From Chaenocephalus aceratus (taxonomy: Eukaryota > Chordata > Actinopteri > Perciformes > Channichthyidae), in contig CM043797.1 in the NCBI GenBank assembly GCA_023974075.1, positions 35,872,666-35,936,665 on the forward strand: 64,000 bases of DNA, written 5' to 3'. The notes below the pieces were generated by a model, which was given only the letters and a program-made list of their open reading frames with translations, was not told the origin of the DNA and did no database searches. The translations under genes were made by a program, and so were the position numbers. Shown piece by piece: positions 1-14,095 of the stretch. Position 1 is the first letter of the stretch, and each line of letters begins with the position of its first letter.

Positions 1-418
1 ACCTGTACTTTCTACTTCTTACATGTTGAACCCAAATACCTGTACTTTCTTACTTCTTACATGTTGACACAATACCTGTACTTCTACTTCTTACATGTGA
101 ACCCACAATACCTGTAACTTTCTACTTCTTACATGTTGAACCAAATACCTGTACTTTCTACTTCTTACATGTTGAACTCAAATACCTGTACTTTCTACTT
201 CTTACATGTTGAACACAAATACCTGTACTTTCTACTTCTTACATGTTGAACACAAATACCTGTACTTTCTACTTCTTACATGTTGAACTCAAATACCTGT
301 ACTTCTACTTCTTACATGTGAACACAATACCTGTACTTCTACTTCTTACATGTTGAACCAAATACCTGTACTTTCTACTTCTTACATGTTGAACCCAAAT
401 ACCTGTACTTTCTACTTC
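1..418. repeat. 37-bp minisatellite (about 11 copies)
   Basis: Tandem copies of a unit starting ACCTGTACTTTCTACTTCTT and ending near TTGAACCCAAAT, with many one-base indels between copies. The words are those of the fish hAT-type element that follows (repeated 'TACTTCTACTT' strings), so the array is probably an internal expansion of that element. It reaches the window edge, so its full length is unknown. Confidence 0.9.
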
Positions 419-832
419 TCTCATTTTCCAAACAGCTGGTTCCTTTAGTCTGAATGTGTGTTGGTGCGTGATCATTATTCTTAGAGTCATTGCGTGCCTA
501 TTGATTTGAACACGATCCGTGTATCCATCACTTCCTGGTCTTCTCTAAGAAGAGGGACCAATGGAAACGTTGTCATGTTGCCGTTGTTCAGCATGGAAAC
601 ATTCATTAGCTAACAATGACATTATTGTTCTATTGATATAAAAGGAGGTCAGGTACTCTTTAAAGCAGCTGCTAGTTATGGGTACTTTTTACTGAAGTAC
701 ATTTCAAAGCCTTTTTACTTTTAGTTGAGTAAAGAAGTTTAGTCAGTACTTCTACTTTTAACAGAGTATTTTTAAACACGAATATCTGTACTTCTACTCG
801 AGTAAAGGATGTGTGTACTTTTGCTATCTCTG
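419..832 (+). mobile_element. Non-autonomous hAT-type element, right-hand part
   Basis: The end of this block (GTACTTCTACTCGAGTAAAG and the following bases to CTCTG at 832) has the same style as the element at 48933-49475: repeated TACTT words, an ACAGAGTATTT motif and a terminal TCTG. The left end is outside the window or lost in the 1-418 array. Family assignment is from memory of common fish repeats. It ends 7 bp before a wdr49 exon. Confidence 0.65.
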
Positions 833-839
833 GTTGCAG

Positions 840-988
840 CCACAGCAGGTGTGGATCATCAGGTGTTGCTGTGGAACCCGTGTGTGACCTCGGGGCCGGT
901 GTGTGTGCTCAGCGGACACACCGGCCCCGTCACTGCAGTCCGCTTCATGCAGGCCGAGCAACAACTGATCAGCTACTCCAAAGATAAG
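840..988 (+). CDS. wdr49: wdr49/cfap337 exon 1 of window (internal exon)
   Basis: First recognisable exon of a WD40 gene of the WDR49/CFAP337 (WDR64-like) family, a ciliary scaffold of beta-propeller repeats. The acceptor is TTGCAG at 834-839 and the donor is GTGTGT at 989. The frame enters with two bases of a split codon and leaves in phase 0. The translation contains GVDHQVLLWNP, then a GH dipeptide (LSGHTGPVTAVRF) and ends SYSKDK, a typical WD repeat that runs on into the next exon (VLCLWD). The gene starts before the window: no start codon or promoter belongs here, and the open frame upstream of 840 is transposon sequence. Family is confident; wdr49 rather than wdr64 rests on the zbbx neighbour at 48.5-51.7 kb. 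Confidence 0.85.
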
Positions 989-2808
989 GTGTGTGTCTCT
1001 CTGCTAGAACAGATCATGATGAGAGCGCTGTAATATTAATTGTGATACCTGGCTATGATTACTGCAGAGGAAGGATGCCATGGTGCAGATGATTGGAAGC
1101 CTATTTCTCACTGTAGCTGTTATGAGAGCCATCACTTTTTCTTTCTTCTCTCTGATGCAGAGAGGATGTTGCTGCTGTTCCTCGCCCCGCTTGTAGTTTT
1201 CTCTTTTGATTTTCATGAGATGATGAATATTTCACAAGCAATGTATGTTCCACCTGCCTTCTGCTCAAACACCATCTGCCATTGCGAGAACCTCTAAAAG
1301 CTTTAAAGGTGACATGTCATGCTTTTCCGGTTATTACCCGTCCCCTTGTGTGTTGTGAAGGTTTTTATGCATGTAAACGGTCTGCAGAGTCAAAACCCTC
1401 AAAGTACACCATGTTGCGAGTAAAACTCTAACACAGAAAATACCTCCCCAAAACGCCTCGTTGGAGATACGTCACTGTCCATTTGATTCTTCCGGGTACA
1501 TCATGATGTCATGTCGTCCCCCGGAACGAAATGGACCAATCCGTGGAGCCGTTACGTTACGTCCGCGGAGCCGTTACGTTAAGTCCCCGCTGATTGGTCC
1601 AAATTGACCAATCCACGGACTTCCTCAAACACTCAGTGCATTTCCCGGAACAGCGACAGTTCTCTTGTTTTGTGTCCTCAAGCAAAATGGCAGAGTTGTG
1701 ACTAAATAGCACTGCTTGAGTTCTTCTTGGCAATTATTGTATTTTTTCTGTAATTACTATAAGTTATCCTCCAGAGACCCACCCATTAATTGTTGTCCTC
1801 TGTGGAGCACATTGGGTTTTGGCCCATTACTTTGAGGTTATACATGCCACAGCATTAAGTCTAGTTGTACTCCACAGAGGACATCCTGGGCTTTTCAGAT
1901 ATGTGACATATGTGGGGGTGTGGCTTTGAAAAAGATAATTTCATTGTATTTCAAAATAGCGGCCATTAACACAAGCACTATTTATAGAAAGAGGTAAGTT
2001 TGTGTTGTGAGGTCAATATTTTAATTAGTTATAGTAAGGGAACATCTTAGGAGTTTAGTGAGTTTCAGAGCAGTGTAATAATTATTTGACCTAAAACTAA
2101 ATGTTTTTATGAATGTCCTCTGAGGAGGACATGGGGATTTGCTAACTTTTTATTTCCCCCATTTTACACAACACAAATGGAGTCCACTACGGGCCACGTA
2201 GGTTTCTGTAGGGCTCATGGTGGATGCAGTGGGAAAGCACACATCAAGTGTCAGATGTATCTCTGCATTTAAAAAAGGATGGAGTACTACAAATGAGGGC
2301 TCAATATTTGTTGCATTGAGTTGTTGTGCTCTAATGTTGTCTAAATGTACTTGTATGTTAATGTTGCTTGGATAACTAACACCTGATGTCCTCTACAGAG
2401 GACAAAACAAATTAAAATATATTTTTTTAGTTGTTGTTAGTCATTATGTTAATACCACCCTCAAGACTTGTGTGACAAAACAAAGGAAATTTGACACCTA
2501 TTTCTTTCTGGGTCTCAGGAGGATAATGTCTTGTGATAAATATAGTCTTTTATAGTAGATTTTCTTTATTTGTATCTGCGGTGCTTCATATAGCTCCTAC
2601 CACTACAGCACACGTGAAAACCCACCAGTTACAATAACATGTAGATCTTACAAACATTCAGAAGTCTGAGAAAAAAGTCTGAATTCTAAGAAACAAGTCA
2701 AAAATATCTCAGAAAATATCCCACTTATTTCTTCGAAATTTGGACAAAATAAATGTCGGTCGGATCTAAAAACAAAAACTGCACATGTTCTTTCTGTACA
2801 TTCTCCAG
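989..2808 (+). other. wdr49 intron 1 of window
   Basis: Phase-0 intron. It holds a diverged copy of the 'GCATGTAAA(T/C)GGTCTGCA' MITE family around 1300-1690 and an unclassified stretch (1780-2420) with four near-palindromes of the form TCCTC..GAGGA near 1796, 1870, 2115 and 2393. No coding signal seen. Confidence 0.6.
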
Positions 2809-3039
2809 GTCCTGTGTCTGTGGGATATTTCTCGTCAGCTGTGTGTTCACCGTCTGGCCGGAGTCTTCCCAAAGACGCAGGAGGACACACACACACTCCT
2901 GTTTCTCCACGAGGAGCAGCACCTCCTCTTTCTCTCCTTCAACAGCCTGCTTCTCCTGCTGGAGAGGAGGGAGGAGGAGAGGAGCAGCAGCCATGAGCAC
3001 CCTGTCACCTGTGTGCTGTACAACAGTCTGTTCAGACAG
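2809..3039 (+). CDS. wdr49: wdr49/cfap337 exon 2 of window
   Basis: Exactly 77 codons, acceptor TTCTCCAG and donor GTATGC, phase 0 at both ends. It starts VLCLWDISRQLCVHRL, the closing D-strand and WD of the repeat begun in the previous exon, then VFPKTQEDTHTLLFLHEEQH and a leucine-rich segment, ending TCVLYNSLFRQ. The GVFP and HPVTCVLYN words suit the WDR49/WDR64 family. Clean splice phase and an intact frame argue for a real exon. Confidence 0.88.
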
Positions 3040-4079
<1,040 letters not shown>

Positions 4080-4165
4080 TAAGGACCGTATAGCCGCAGG
4101 TCAGTTGTCATATAAAAACTGAAACTCTGAAATGTAAATTCGTAAAAAACAAACAAACAGTAGTA

Positions 4166-4477
4166 CCGTACTTTTCGGACTATAAACCGCAACTTTTTCC
4201 CCCATTTTTTGTGTACAGCTAACGGCCACTAGGGAACCTCCTAAATCTATGGATTTTATAGGTAAAATTAACCACCTTTAACGCTATGGGCTCTAGGACC
4301 GGTCCGCCACCTTTAAGCGGCGGGCTCCAGCAGGAAAAGCTGGAGGCCGGAAAAGAGTGAGACAGGTAGCGCGCCAAAGTAAAAGTGGAACCGAGAGACA
4401 GAACGAGAGCAAGACAGACGAGCAATTTAGCTGCTGCGGCTTATATGCAGGTGCGCTTTATAGTCCGAAAAGTACGG
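4166..4477. mobile_element. MITE with TIR CCGTACTTTTCGGACTATAA, TA target site
   Basis: Terminal inverted repeats begin CCGTACTTTTCGGACTATAA at the left and end TTATAGTCCGAAAAGTACGG at the right. A TA dinucleotide flanks each end (4164-4165 and 4478-4479), as expected of a TA-targeting DNA transposon. 312 bp, no transposase. Confidence 0.9.
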
Positions 4478-4702
4478 TAAGTGAGTTTTTCGTGCTTTGA
4501 TGATGCTCCAATGTCGATGGGCAAACACAAGGTGACAATGGAAATAGGTTGTGTGACTTTCTTATGTTATCCTTCACGTCCTCTAACTGTGAATGCACAT
4601 CCGTTTTGCCATCATCTAAGAAGTATTGAAAGGGTTGTAAAAATAAACAAACAAACATTTGGCGGTTGTTACTCATGTACGTTATTTTGTTAGATGTTTT
4701 GT

Positions 4703-4833
4703 TTAAGAGGACATAGGGAGAGAAACCCCCTCTGGAGGGAACTTTGGGATTTTAGCCTTAGCAGACCTAAACAACCTAAATAACACATTACAGGAAAAGG
4801 AAAACCCCAGAACGGATAATAGGGCCTCTTTAA
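4703..4833 (-). mobile_element. MITE family B, short reverse copy
   Basis: Starts TTAAGAGGACATAGG and ends AATAGGGCCTCTTTAA. Reverse complement shares GGGGTTTTCC and TGTAATGTGTTA-type words with the fuller copy at 11681-11913. No coding capacity. Confidence 0.7.
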
Positions 4834-5033
4834 TTTCCTTTGTAGCCATAGCGAGCATTACAGCTTGACCTAACGCACCTTACGTGGCCGCAGCTAGCCT
4901 AGCCACTGTAGCGAGTTTGACTGATTGATAACATTTTTGGATGTTTTTTACGCTTTTGCACAAGAGATGCATATTAATGATAATTTTTAGCATTTAGAAA
5001 AAATAAAAGCCTCATCTGTCGTTCTAATTACAA

Positions 5034-5274
<241 letters not shown>

Positions 5275-5938
5275 CTATTGGCAGAATCGTTTCTTGCGTT
5301 TTTTCCCTTTCATTTTCTAATTTGGTCGTAATTTCAAACGTGTGGTGCTCTGTGAATTAGCACTGACTCGACGCTCAGTGTAATTGTTCTCAACAGATGA
5401 GTGCAGTAATTATACACATGGTAATCAATATAATCAACCACATCAGCTCTCTGACCGTGAGCCCTCGTGAGGATGCAGCCTTGTGCATCCTGTGCATGAG
5501 AAGCAGCCTCAGGTAGGCCTTTTGGGCAAATAGCAACTCCATGCATCGACTCTCCAATTTTCATCAACGCTGAACCTGCGGCGTTGCAGTTCAGGCGGTT
5601 CCTTTTAACGACGGTGTTCCCATCGGGCCAATCAGCTTCTTTCTTTGTTAAATGCCACGACACAAAATGTAACACATTGGTGTGAAATATTACCTGAGCT
5701 GCCATGTTTGATGGATGTGAGGTAGGATGGGGGATTTATATCCAAACAACATTTTAAAGATGTTCTTCTTGAAATAAAAGCCCTGAGACATTGTTTAAGA
5801 AAATACTGATCCTATTTCTGTTACCTCTTGGTTTTACAGACAAGATAATAAAGTGAATTTTGCAAAAGGGAGTGACATGCAGAGTTGGGCCTATTTGTTT
5901 GCCTATGTGTTGCTTATAGAATGCTATGTGTGTTGCAG

Positions 5939-6054
5939 GTGTGGGACTTCAACGGCCGCTGCCTCCACAGAATGAACGCCGGCCTGGGTCGGTCTGTGGA
6001 CATCTCACAGGTGCTGCTGCTGAGGAGGAGTGTGCTGGTGATGGGCTGGGACAG
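5939..6054 (+). CDS. wdr49: wdr49/cfap337 exon 4 of window
   Basis: Acceptor TGTTGCAG, donor AG|GTACTG; 38 codons plus two bases. The translation starts VWDFNGRCLHRMNAG, the end of a WD40 blade begun in the previous exon, and ends VLVMGWDR. The GWDR word followed by the next exon is the usual WDR49/WDR64 pattern of a degenerate blade. Confidence 0.9.
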
Positions 6055-6542
6055 GTACTGTGGTGCGTTTTGATGCCTTTACGTTTTAGTATTGTGAGCT
6101 TACTAATACAAGAAACACAAGACAAACTGGAAAGAGACATCAGAGGGTTTTTTACTTTAACATGATTTCTGAATTATTGGAATGAAGTCTGACAGTTTTC
6201 TGGGAAAAACACTGTTATTCCCCTCTGCATAATGTGTGCATATTGTCTCTACTGCAGCGCTATCTGTTCCTACAGTGCAGGTGACTCCATTTTCACCTAA
6301 AGAACCAGTAGATACCAAAAGTGGTTCTTCCTGATGTCCACCGGTCTCCAGTCAGTGTAACACATGTCTCTTGTGCTGATTCCTCTGCTCTCTTTGCCTT
6401 GTCACGGTCATTTGATCCATGGTAAACATCCATGCTGGAATTACAGGTGGACATTTGGTTCAAACTTGGTCATGTAATTAATCTGCGCAATTTTTTTCAA
6501 TCAAATGTTAAGTTTTAAATATGAATTGCAAGCATTAACGCA

Positions 6543-6932
6543 TTAAAGTTAAGGTATGTAAGTTTGAGAAACCGGCTCGAGATACACTTTTGGTTATATT
6601 CCATGGAATGCTCTTAACATCCCGATAGCAATGAATATCTGAAGTGCTTTGACAAAAAATCCATACAAATATATCATCTGTGGAAGCCGTGGCGCTGTAA
6701 AAAGCACGACCAATCATCTGAGCCGGCCCGGCTAAAGTAACTGGATGGCCTACCTGCCTGTCAGCCTTCCATCGGGGCACAAACTCATCTCGTGCCCTCA
6801 TTGGTCATGTGCGCGGTCGTGTGTGTTGGAGGAGGGGCTCTGTGAGGAAGGGGCAGATTTTTTCCGGCTGTGTATTTTCAAATTCTAGCGCACTCGAGCC
6901 GGTTTCTCCAAAATGACCTACCCCACCTTTAA
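6543..6932 (+). mobile_element. MITE family A (TTAAAGGTGGGGTAGGTAAG ends)
   Basis: 390-bp palindrome-ended element: right end reads CCCCACCTTTAA and left end TTAAAGTTAAGGTATGTAAG (diverged). A second copy lies in the opposite orientation at 32295-32653, with matching interior (GGCTCGAGAT, CCATGGAATATAAC, CGGGATGTTAAGAGC). The TTAA ends suggest a TTAA-targeting DNA transposon; that is inference. Confidence 0.88.
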
Positions 6933-7210
6933 CGTAGACCGCCCCTATTTACAACACACCAAACTTCTGAAAAAAATAAAGTCAACAAATTCCTTTGAAG
7001 TCAAGAAAGGGCAAAGAGGAGCAAACACTATTGGCAAAGTTACTTGTTTGTCAGTCGCCGGGTCGGCTTTTTGTGTGTGTGTGTGTTTATGTTTGCCCTC
7101 TCCTGCTCCGTCTGCCTACGACTCAAAGCCATAAGACATCTGGACCAGGTGAGCTGATCTCAGCAGTGTGCCATCATCAAGTTATACGACTCTTCTTTCT
7201 CTGTCCTCCT

Positions 7211-7394
<184 letters not shown>

Positions 7395-7817
7395 GGGGTG
7401 TCGCAGCATGGGAGACAGATCATCAGCAGTAAAACAAAATACAGCCGTTATGACTTTCATCAATCATATTAGTTCCTGTTTCTTTCACACACCTGGAGCT
7501 CAGTTTAATCCCTGCTGTGTGTCTCGTGGCGTCGTATCAAAGACTTCTGCTGACCCTCTGCTGCTCTCACCATCTCACACAGGCTGAACACACAGCATCC
7601 CTGTTTCACATATTCTTCAGAATGATACATGTTTTTTCATTTAATGTACCTGCACTTCCTTAGCAACGGTCTTCAAGCAGACTTCTGAAGGTCCAAATCG
7701 ATCAATTACAATTCACTATTCAACTCAGCCGTGTTATACGGCTTTTTAAAGTGTGTGTGGCTACAGGCGATGCTTCCTTTCTGGTACATCTTGCTCTTTA
7801 TGCTGTGGTAGAAATAG

Positions 7818-8117
<300 letters not shown>

Positions 8118-8569
8118 TGAAGAAGGATATTTTATTGAAATAAACCCAAAGCTAGCGTAGTTGTTGGCAATGAACATCTGAAGTCCCATACCTCCTATGA
8201 GAATACAACATACAATATATTTAAAGAGTAAATATTTTGCTCATTTTCAGGTGTTTTGTGTCTCTATGTGACATGTCTCCATGCTTTAATGTTCAAAAGG
8301 GTCTTTATTTTTCTCATACTGCCTGCACACACGCACACACGTCTCATTTCCCCTCACTCCCACTGAGAGAGCGCTAATAAACATAATTTAAATTGGACAT
8401 GTGGATTAAATTGGTAGTGGAGGCTGCAGCGCGGGGCAGTGTGTGTGTGTGTGGGGGAGGAAGAAATGCATTAGTCTAACTAGTGGTGAAGAATAACTGG
8501 GAGTGTCAGTTGGAGGAAGCTGGCGGAGAGGAGCTGAACACACTGACAGAGAAATCGGAAGTTTCCAGG

Positions 8570-8670
<101 letters not shown>

Positions 8671-8956
8671 AACTGGCTTTTTGCTCCAGCTCCAGCTATT
8701 CATTTCCTTCCGAACCATTTCTCCCTCTAACTTAGAAAAACACCCACTCTTATCCACCTTCCCACCTCCATTTCTCACTCTCTATACTTATCTCTAATGT
8801 TGACACGGTCTGCAGTTTATATCTGCGCTCGCACACACACCGGTCAACTCAAACTGAACTTCCAGAGCGTGAGGTGAAGTGATACAACTTTTTAAACTAA
8901 AGAGTAAATACGGTTCAGAGTGTTTGTGGTTTGATGGTTATGGAAGTGGACAGTTA

Positions 8957-9303
8957 CGGCCCGTCCACACTACAGCTTCAAAAAAAGCTTGGAGCTGGGC
9001 GTGTCTGAAGCTCGACCAACAACCAATCACATGATTCTCCCGCCCCTGACACACAAGCAGCGGTTTGATTGGCTAGAGCTTGTACTGGCATATGATTTGA
9101 TTGGCTGACGCTTCCACCGAAAGCTTCAGAAGCTTCAAAAGTTGAACATTGCTCAACTTTTGCAGCCTGACGCGCCAGGAAAGCTCCGCTCTGCTTCCCA
9201 CAATGCAGTTCGGCGAAAAGTGACGTCACCCCATTCAAAGTGAATGGGCAGACGCGTTGGAAACCGTTTTTGAAGCTGTCGAAGCTGTAGTGTGGACGGG
9301 CCG
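8957..9303. mobile_element. PIF/Harbinger-like MITE with TTA target duplication
   Basis: Ends CGGCCCGTCCACACTACAGC (left) and GCTGTAGTGTGGACGGGCCG (right) are perfect inverted repeats, flanked on both sides by TTA (8954-8956, 9304-9306). A 3-bp TTA duplication is the hallmark of PIF/Harbinger. 347 bp, no transposase. Confidence 0.9.
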
Positions 9304-9513
9304 TTACTGGAGGACTGTCAGTTCAATCTCTCTGGCAGAAAAATCTTTGTGACAAGCTGTGGCGCCTTCCTGGCATTTTAAAGAATGTTTGCGTAAAGTA
9401 AGTTAAAATGGTGGCAGCAGTGATCGAGGTTTTCTGTAACTGTCCAAGTCTGTTCATTTTCTCTTCCATTAACCAGTCTTTAAACACACCAGAGCCAATA
9501 CTGTGTTGCTGTT

Positions 9514-9588
9514 AGTGTTTACTTCCTGTATGTCTTCTTCTGCTGTTCCCTTTAGTGTTTACTTCCTGTCTGTCTTCTTCTGTAGATT
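9514..9588 (-). repeat. Two inverted units of the 40-bp minisatellite of 41.5 kb
   Basis: TTAGTGTTTACTTCCTGT occurs twice, 40 bp apart, each followed by a TGTCTTCTTCTG word. This is the reverse complement of the unit (ACAGGAAGTAAACACTAA) amplified at 41494-41985. Confidence 0.85.
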
Positions 9589-9608
9589 TGTCTGACGTCC
9601 AGCTCTCT

Positions 9609-10010
9609 GGGCGTTTCTCAATGTCGAGAACGCTTCCTTGGTAGGACATGTCTTCCGAGTCAGGTCCTTCAGAAGCGAGGCAAGAATCCTTCCTAGCCTC
9701 GGAAAACGAAGAAATGTGGAACAGGCTAACAGGTATGCAGGTGTGCGTCATATGCCAGGCCCCGCCTTAAATTGGTCGCCATTTCCGCCAAAGATTTGGG
9801 AAATTGGTCCGTGCGCAAAGCATTGTGGGGATTTTAAGACCGCGGAGTCTACACATGTGCAGCCTCGAAATTTCTCGCTACGAAGGACGCCGGCCTCGGT
9901 AGAATTCCAAGGAGCCTGGACATTGGAACAGTCCTTCGGCGGGACTCGATGACGTAGCATCCTTGAAATAGTGGCTCTGGAGCATCCTTCCTTGACATTG
10001 AGAAACACCC
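9609..10010. mobile_element. MITE with TIR GGGYGTTTCTCAATGTC
   Basis: Left end GGGCGTTTCTCAATGTC, right end GACATTGAGAAACACCC. Inner parts also pair loosely (AGGAAGGATGCTCC near the right end). 402 bp; flanking duplication not clear, so superfamily is left open. Confidence 0.82.
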
Positions 10011-11680
10011 TCTGTCTTGTATCCACTTTCCTTCTCTTGCGCTCTACTTATTTTCTTTACTGGGGACAGTTTAGCCATCATGAATCCAACGTTTCCTACT
10101 CTCCACAAATATAAACATTTATGCTTCTTAAGTCCTCCATGGTGTTTTTCTGACAGAGAAAAATAATGTTTGTTGACCGGACTTATTTTTGCGGATTGAT
10201 ATGACTGCACATAGTCCCTTGATCAGAGGGGCCTTCTTATCAACAGTCTGCTATCCTTAGCAACGGTCTTCTAAATATAACAGACCTCTGGAATGTCCAA
10301 ATTGACCAATCAGAATCAAGTATTTAGCTAAGCTGCGTAATAGTTCTGCTTATCTTTTGTTAAGATGTTTAAACGTTTTAAGTTACCTCCAAATTGTTTG
10401 TGTCTTTGGTTAATGCGGTTTCTTGATGTGACATAGCTGGCCAAACAGGATGAAGCCCCAAAACCATAAAAACCTGTAAAAAAGTCATGCTCACAAACTT
10501 TGTAATCGCATGCCAAAGTTTATATAAACTCAATAGTGGAATAAGAAAGGGAATGATTGATAGCAGAGAAAATGAAATCAATGCATGATCCTATCTTTCT
10601 ATTTTAATCAGAAATACCATCGGTTAGATAATAAATACAGACACAACAACGACCCCCTGCTGCTCCAACCTACTACTTTTGCGGACAAAAACAAAACGAT
10701 GATGAAGACTGAAAAAGAAATGTTTTGGTCGGAGTAACTGTCCCTTGACGATTTCTGTGGGCAGTTCCTTGCTCACACAGAAGAAGGAAAAAGTGTGTGA
10801 AAACTTTTCTTTGGAAATAAACGGTGCCTGATCTCTCCTTCTCATTAGACTCGTGCAGAGTACTGTATGTCGTTTAAAAAAAGATATATCATATATACTG
10901 CTTGACCTTTCCACTTCACCTGCTCTTAATACGTCTCTAATTAGGACGGAGCTTGTTAAAGGGCTCTGACAAGTAAAGGATTCAGCCTGTGGTGAAGTAA
11001 AATATAATTAAATTAATGAAGCTATTGTTGCGCTAAGGAATTGAAACACTGATTTATATAATTTCAAAAGCACATTTGTCTTTCAGCAGCGTGACAAAGG
11101 ACAAAAGCAAACCTGCCAGTTTTTAATTGGATCATTTTCAATTCAATTATACCTGTATCATCTTGTTTTATTGTGCCTATTTAATAAAATGCACTACTGT
11201 CAATTGTGAAATATTAAAATAAATGTTTTTTTCAAAGTTCCCATCACACATAAAAGATGAAGCCATTTCCAGCAGAGAGCAACGTGTGAAGCTCATTCCT
11301 GTGACAACACCACTTGCTTTAATCAGCAGCTATATTTCATTTCACTGACGATTTTATATTTCTTTCATTTTTATATCCAAGGCTTTGTTAATTTTTTCCA
11401 TTCTTCCATCTGTCTTCTCTGCATGAGCCCTCATTCTTAAGTCATGAAAGTGTATTTTTCTGTTATTATTCTAGAATAGAGAATACACAGAAACTCATCA
11501 CATTTTGTTTTAAATGAAAGCAGACTTCACAATAGGTCAAATGTATTATCAAAGTGTGTTGGTGAAATGGAATCCTTAGATCAACAGTCTTTTTTATATT
11601 AGTATTATTTTACAGTAGGCTACTTATTTTACACTCTGTTTCATTTTATTCCATTACACATATCCTAGCTTGCTTTTTTC

Positions 11681-11913
11681 AGGGCCCTATTATGCTTTTT
11701 GGGGTTTTCCCTGCTTCCCTGTAGTGTGTTATATAGGTTTTTTTCGTGCATGTAAATGGTCTCCAAAGGCTAGAACCCCTGAGTTTCTCTCCCACACACT
11801 CCCTCTGAAATGTCTTTTGTTTACTTCCATTACATAATGACATCACTATGTAATACTCGCGCTTCTATTGGCTAGTGCTCTAATACAACAAAATTAGCAC
11901 AATAGGGTCCCTT
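11681..11913 (+). mobile_element. MITE family B, fullest copy
   Basis: Left AGGGCCCTATTATGCTTTTT and right GCACAATAGGGTCCCT are inverted repeats. Other pieces with the same words lie at 4703-4833, 24341-24425, 30949-31008 and 39949-40165. Confidence 0.82.
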
Positions 11914-12479
11914 TAAAAAATAACCATAACTTCTTCCTATGCTTTAAAATCCTATTGGATCTTTTTTTCTGGCCTATTGGCAAATGTGAATTACCAGCTA
12001 TTTATCTTTTGTACTATAACCGTGAACTGAAGTAAAAGGTGGATGTGAACTATTGCAGTGCTTTTGTCTACTTTGATACTTTTTTGGACTAATTCTTTCA
12101 TCCCCAAATCTGAGTGTAAAGACATCGTCTTGAAGCGATGACGCATCAGTTACAGTTGACAGCACATTTCTTCAGGGTTGCAGTCAGTAATGCCGTTTTC
12201 ACATCCAAGCGTGCATGCTGCCAAACGTACCTGTGTGCCAAGCGAAAGTGGTGGTGCTATCAAGACCACCAGGGAAAACATTCAATTTAAAGTTATTTTG
12301 GACTCACACACAAGCTCAGGACCGTGTGTGTGTGTGTGTGTGTGTGTGTGCATCTGTTTGTTTGTGTCCCAAATGTAATGAAGTTGCAGAAGCAGGAGCG
12401 TTTGGCTGATGTGGGACTGAAGCCTCCTCATCCATATTCAGAGTCTGAGCTAGGTTCCGCTTGGCTTCTCACACACATA

Positions 12480-12579
12480 CACTGTCTCTCACACACACAC
12501 ACACACACACATACACACACACACACGCACGCTCGCGGGCACACACACACACACACGCACGCTCGCGGGCACACACACG

Positions 12580-12612
<33 letters not shown>
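12480..12612. repeat. CA/CG-rich compound microsatellite
   Basis: CA repeats interrupted twice by the same block CGCACGCTCGCGGGCACA, i.e. a short duplicated GC-rich insert within a dinucleotide array. Confidence 0.95.
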
Positions 12613-12614
<2 letters not shown>

Positions 12615-14095
12615 CAGGGTACTTGTACACAGGGGTCCTGTGTACCTCACTCAGTCACTACACCCCCTTCTTTTCACTACTCTCCGTGGATCCGTTAATC
12701 CTCCATGGCTGAACGCCTTCCAAGAGACCAACTCCTCTGAACTTTGATGGGTTGCCAAATATGTTTTAAGAAATGGAAATACCAGCATAGAAATTGGAAA
12801 CATTGAATGACAACTTCGAGCAGAAGATAATCTGATTTATATATTTCATTCTTTTCAAGTTAGTGAGCTAAAGGGGAAAGTTAAATAAAACCTTTTGGAG
12901 GTTTGACTGGTTATGTCTATGTGACATGCTTTTAGTCACTCTGACCCCTACAGTAAATACATTTGAGTTGTAAACACCATTGGAAAGAGGAAATTCTAAG
13001 CGTTACAATGATATCCTTCACGTTTTTTAGTGAGAGGCGGCGGTGATTGCTAAAGTTGTCACTCAGTCTTTACAAGCTTCAAAATGTATTTATTGTCTAA
13101 ATATGGCAAGTTAAAGTTTGATATTCAGAAAGCCTAGACCCCAAAATTACCAAAACACTACGTAGCCTATACTATAATGCAATTGTTTGCTTACCAGACC
13201 TCTGTATCCGGCTTCTTAACTCTGCTTGTCCACTGAAATGACGGCAGCTAAGTTGCATTGTGGGTAAATTATGCTCCATGTGTTGACAAGGACAAAAATA
13301 CATTAATGTAATGTTATTCCAGCTCCATTTTATAATTAACCATTATGTGAATTATGTGGATAGCCTCACCTCCTTTATCCCTCTCAATCTCTATCATACA
13401 AACAAACACACGGCATGATAAAAGTCATTTGAAATACAGACGCTGGCCGTGGGCTGCATGAATAATGCAGAAGACCCACACACTCATAAACTTTATACCT
13501 CCTATTGCTCACACACACATACACATCTTCAATTGCTAACCCACTCCTCACATATCTCATTAACTCCTGCTGTTCAACTGCAGCCACCTGATGAGATTCC
13601 TGCCACATATAATAAACACACACTGGCTTATATATAATGTAGATTATTTGAAAAGCACTTTCTCACGAGGTGAGTGTGGTGGTACAGAATGGTGGTGGGG
13701 ACGGGCGTTCAGCTTCTAAGTGGTTTATAAGTGGTGTTTTGCATGATTCAACAGCACGAGGAAAGCAAAGGAGAATGGTTGTTGATGTACATTTTGCATG
13801 AAATATAATGTTACACAATGTAGCAGTAAGTAATCAGAATGTGATCATTAGGTATGTTAAGAGTAGATTGTCTGTGATCTAGGTTTAAAAAAACTTGTCC
13901 AAATGAACTGTGGAACAAAGAGTGTCATGGTTGAACGAAAGGCAACTTTTAGTGGATTCAGGTAAACTGTCCTTCACCTTTCGAAAGTTAATGGAGTACG
14001 AAGTTATGATAGTAAAGTGGAAAACAGTAAAACTCCCTTCTAATATGCTAGAAAACAAAGTCAAGTGTCAGTTGAAGTCGTGAAAACATAGCCAT

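Noticed and set aside
809..1033. ATG at 809 as the start of the WD40 gene
   Set aside because: Bases before 840 are a transposon end followed by a splice acceptor; the exon starts mid-blade and the family has upstream repeats.
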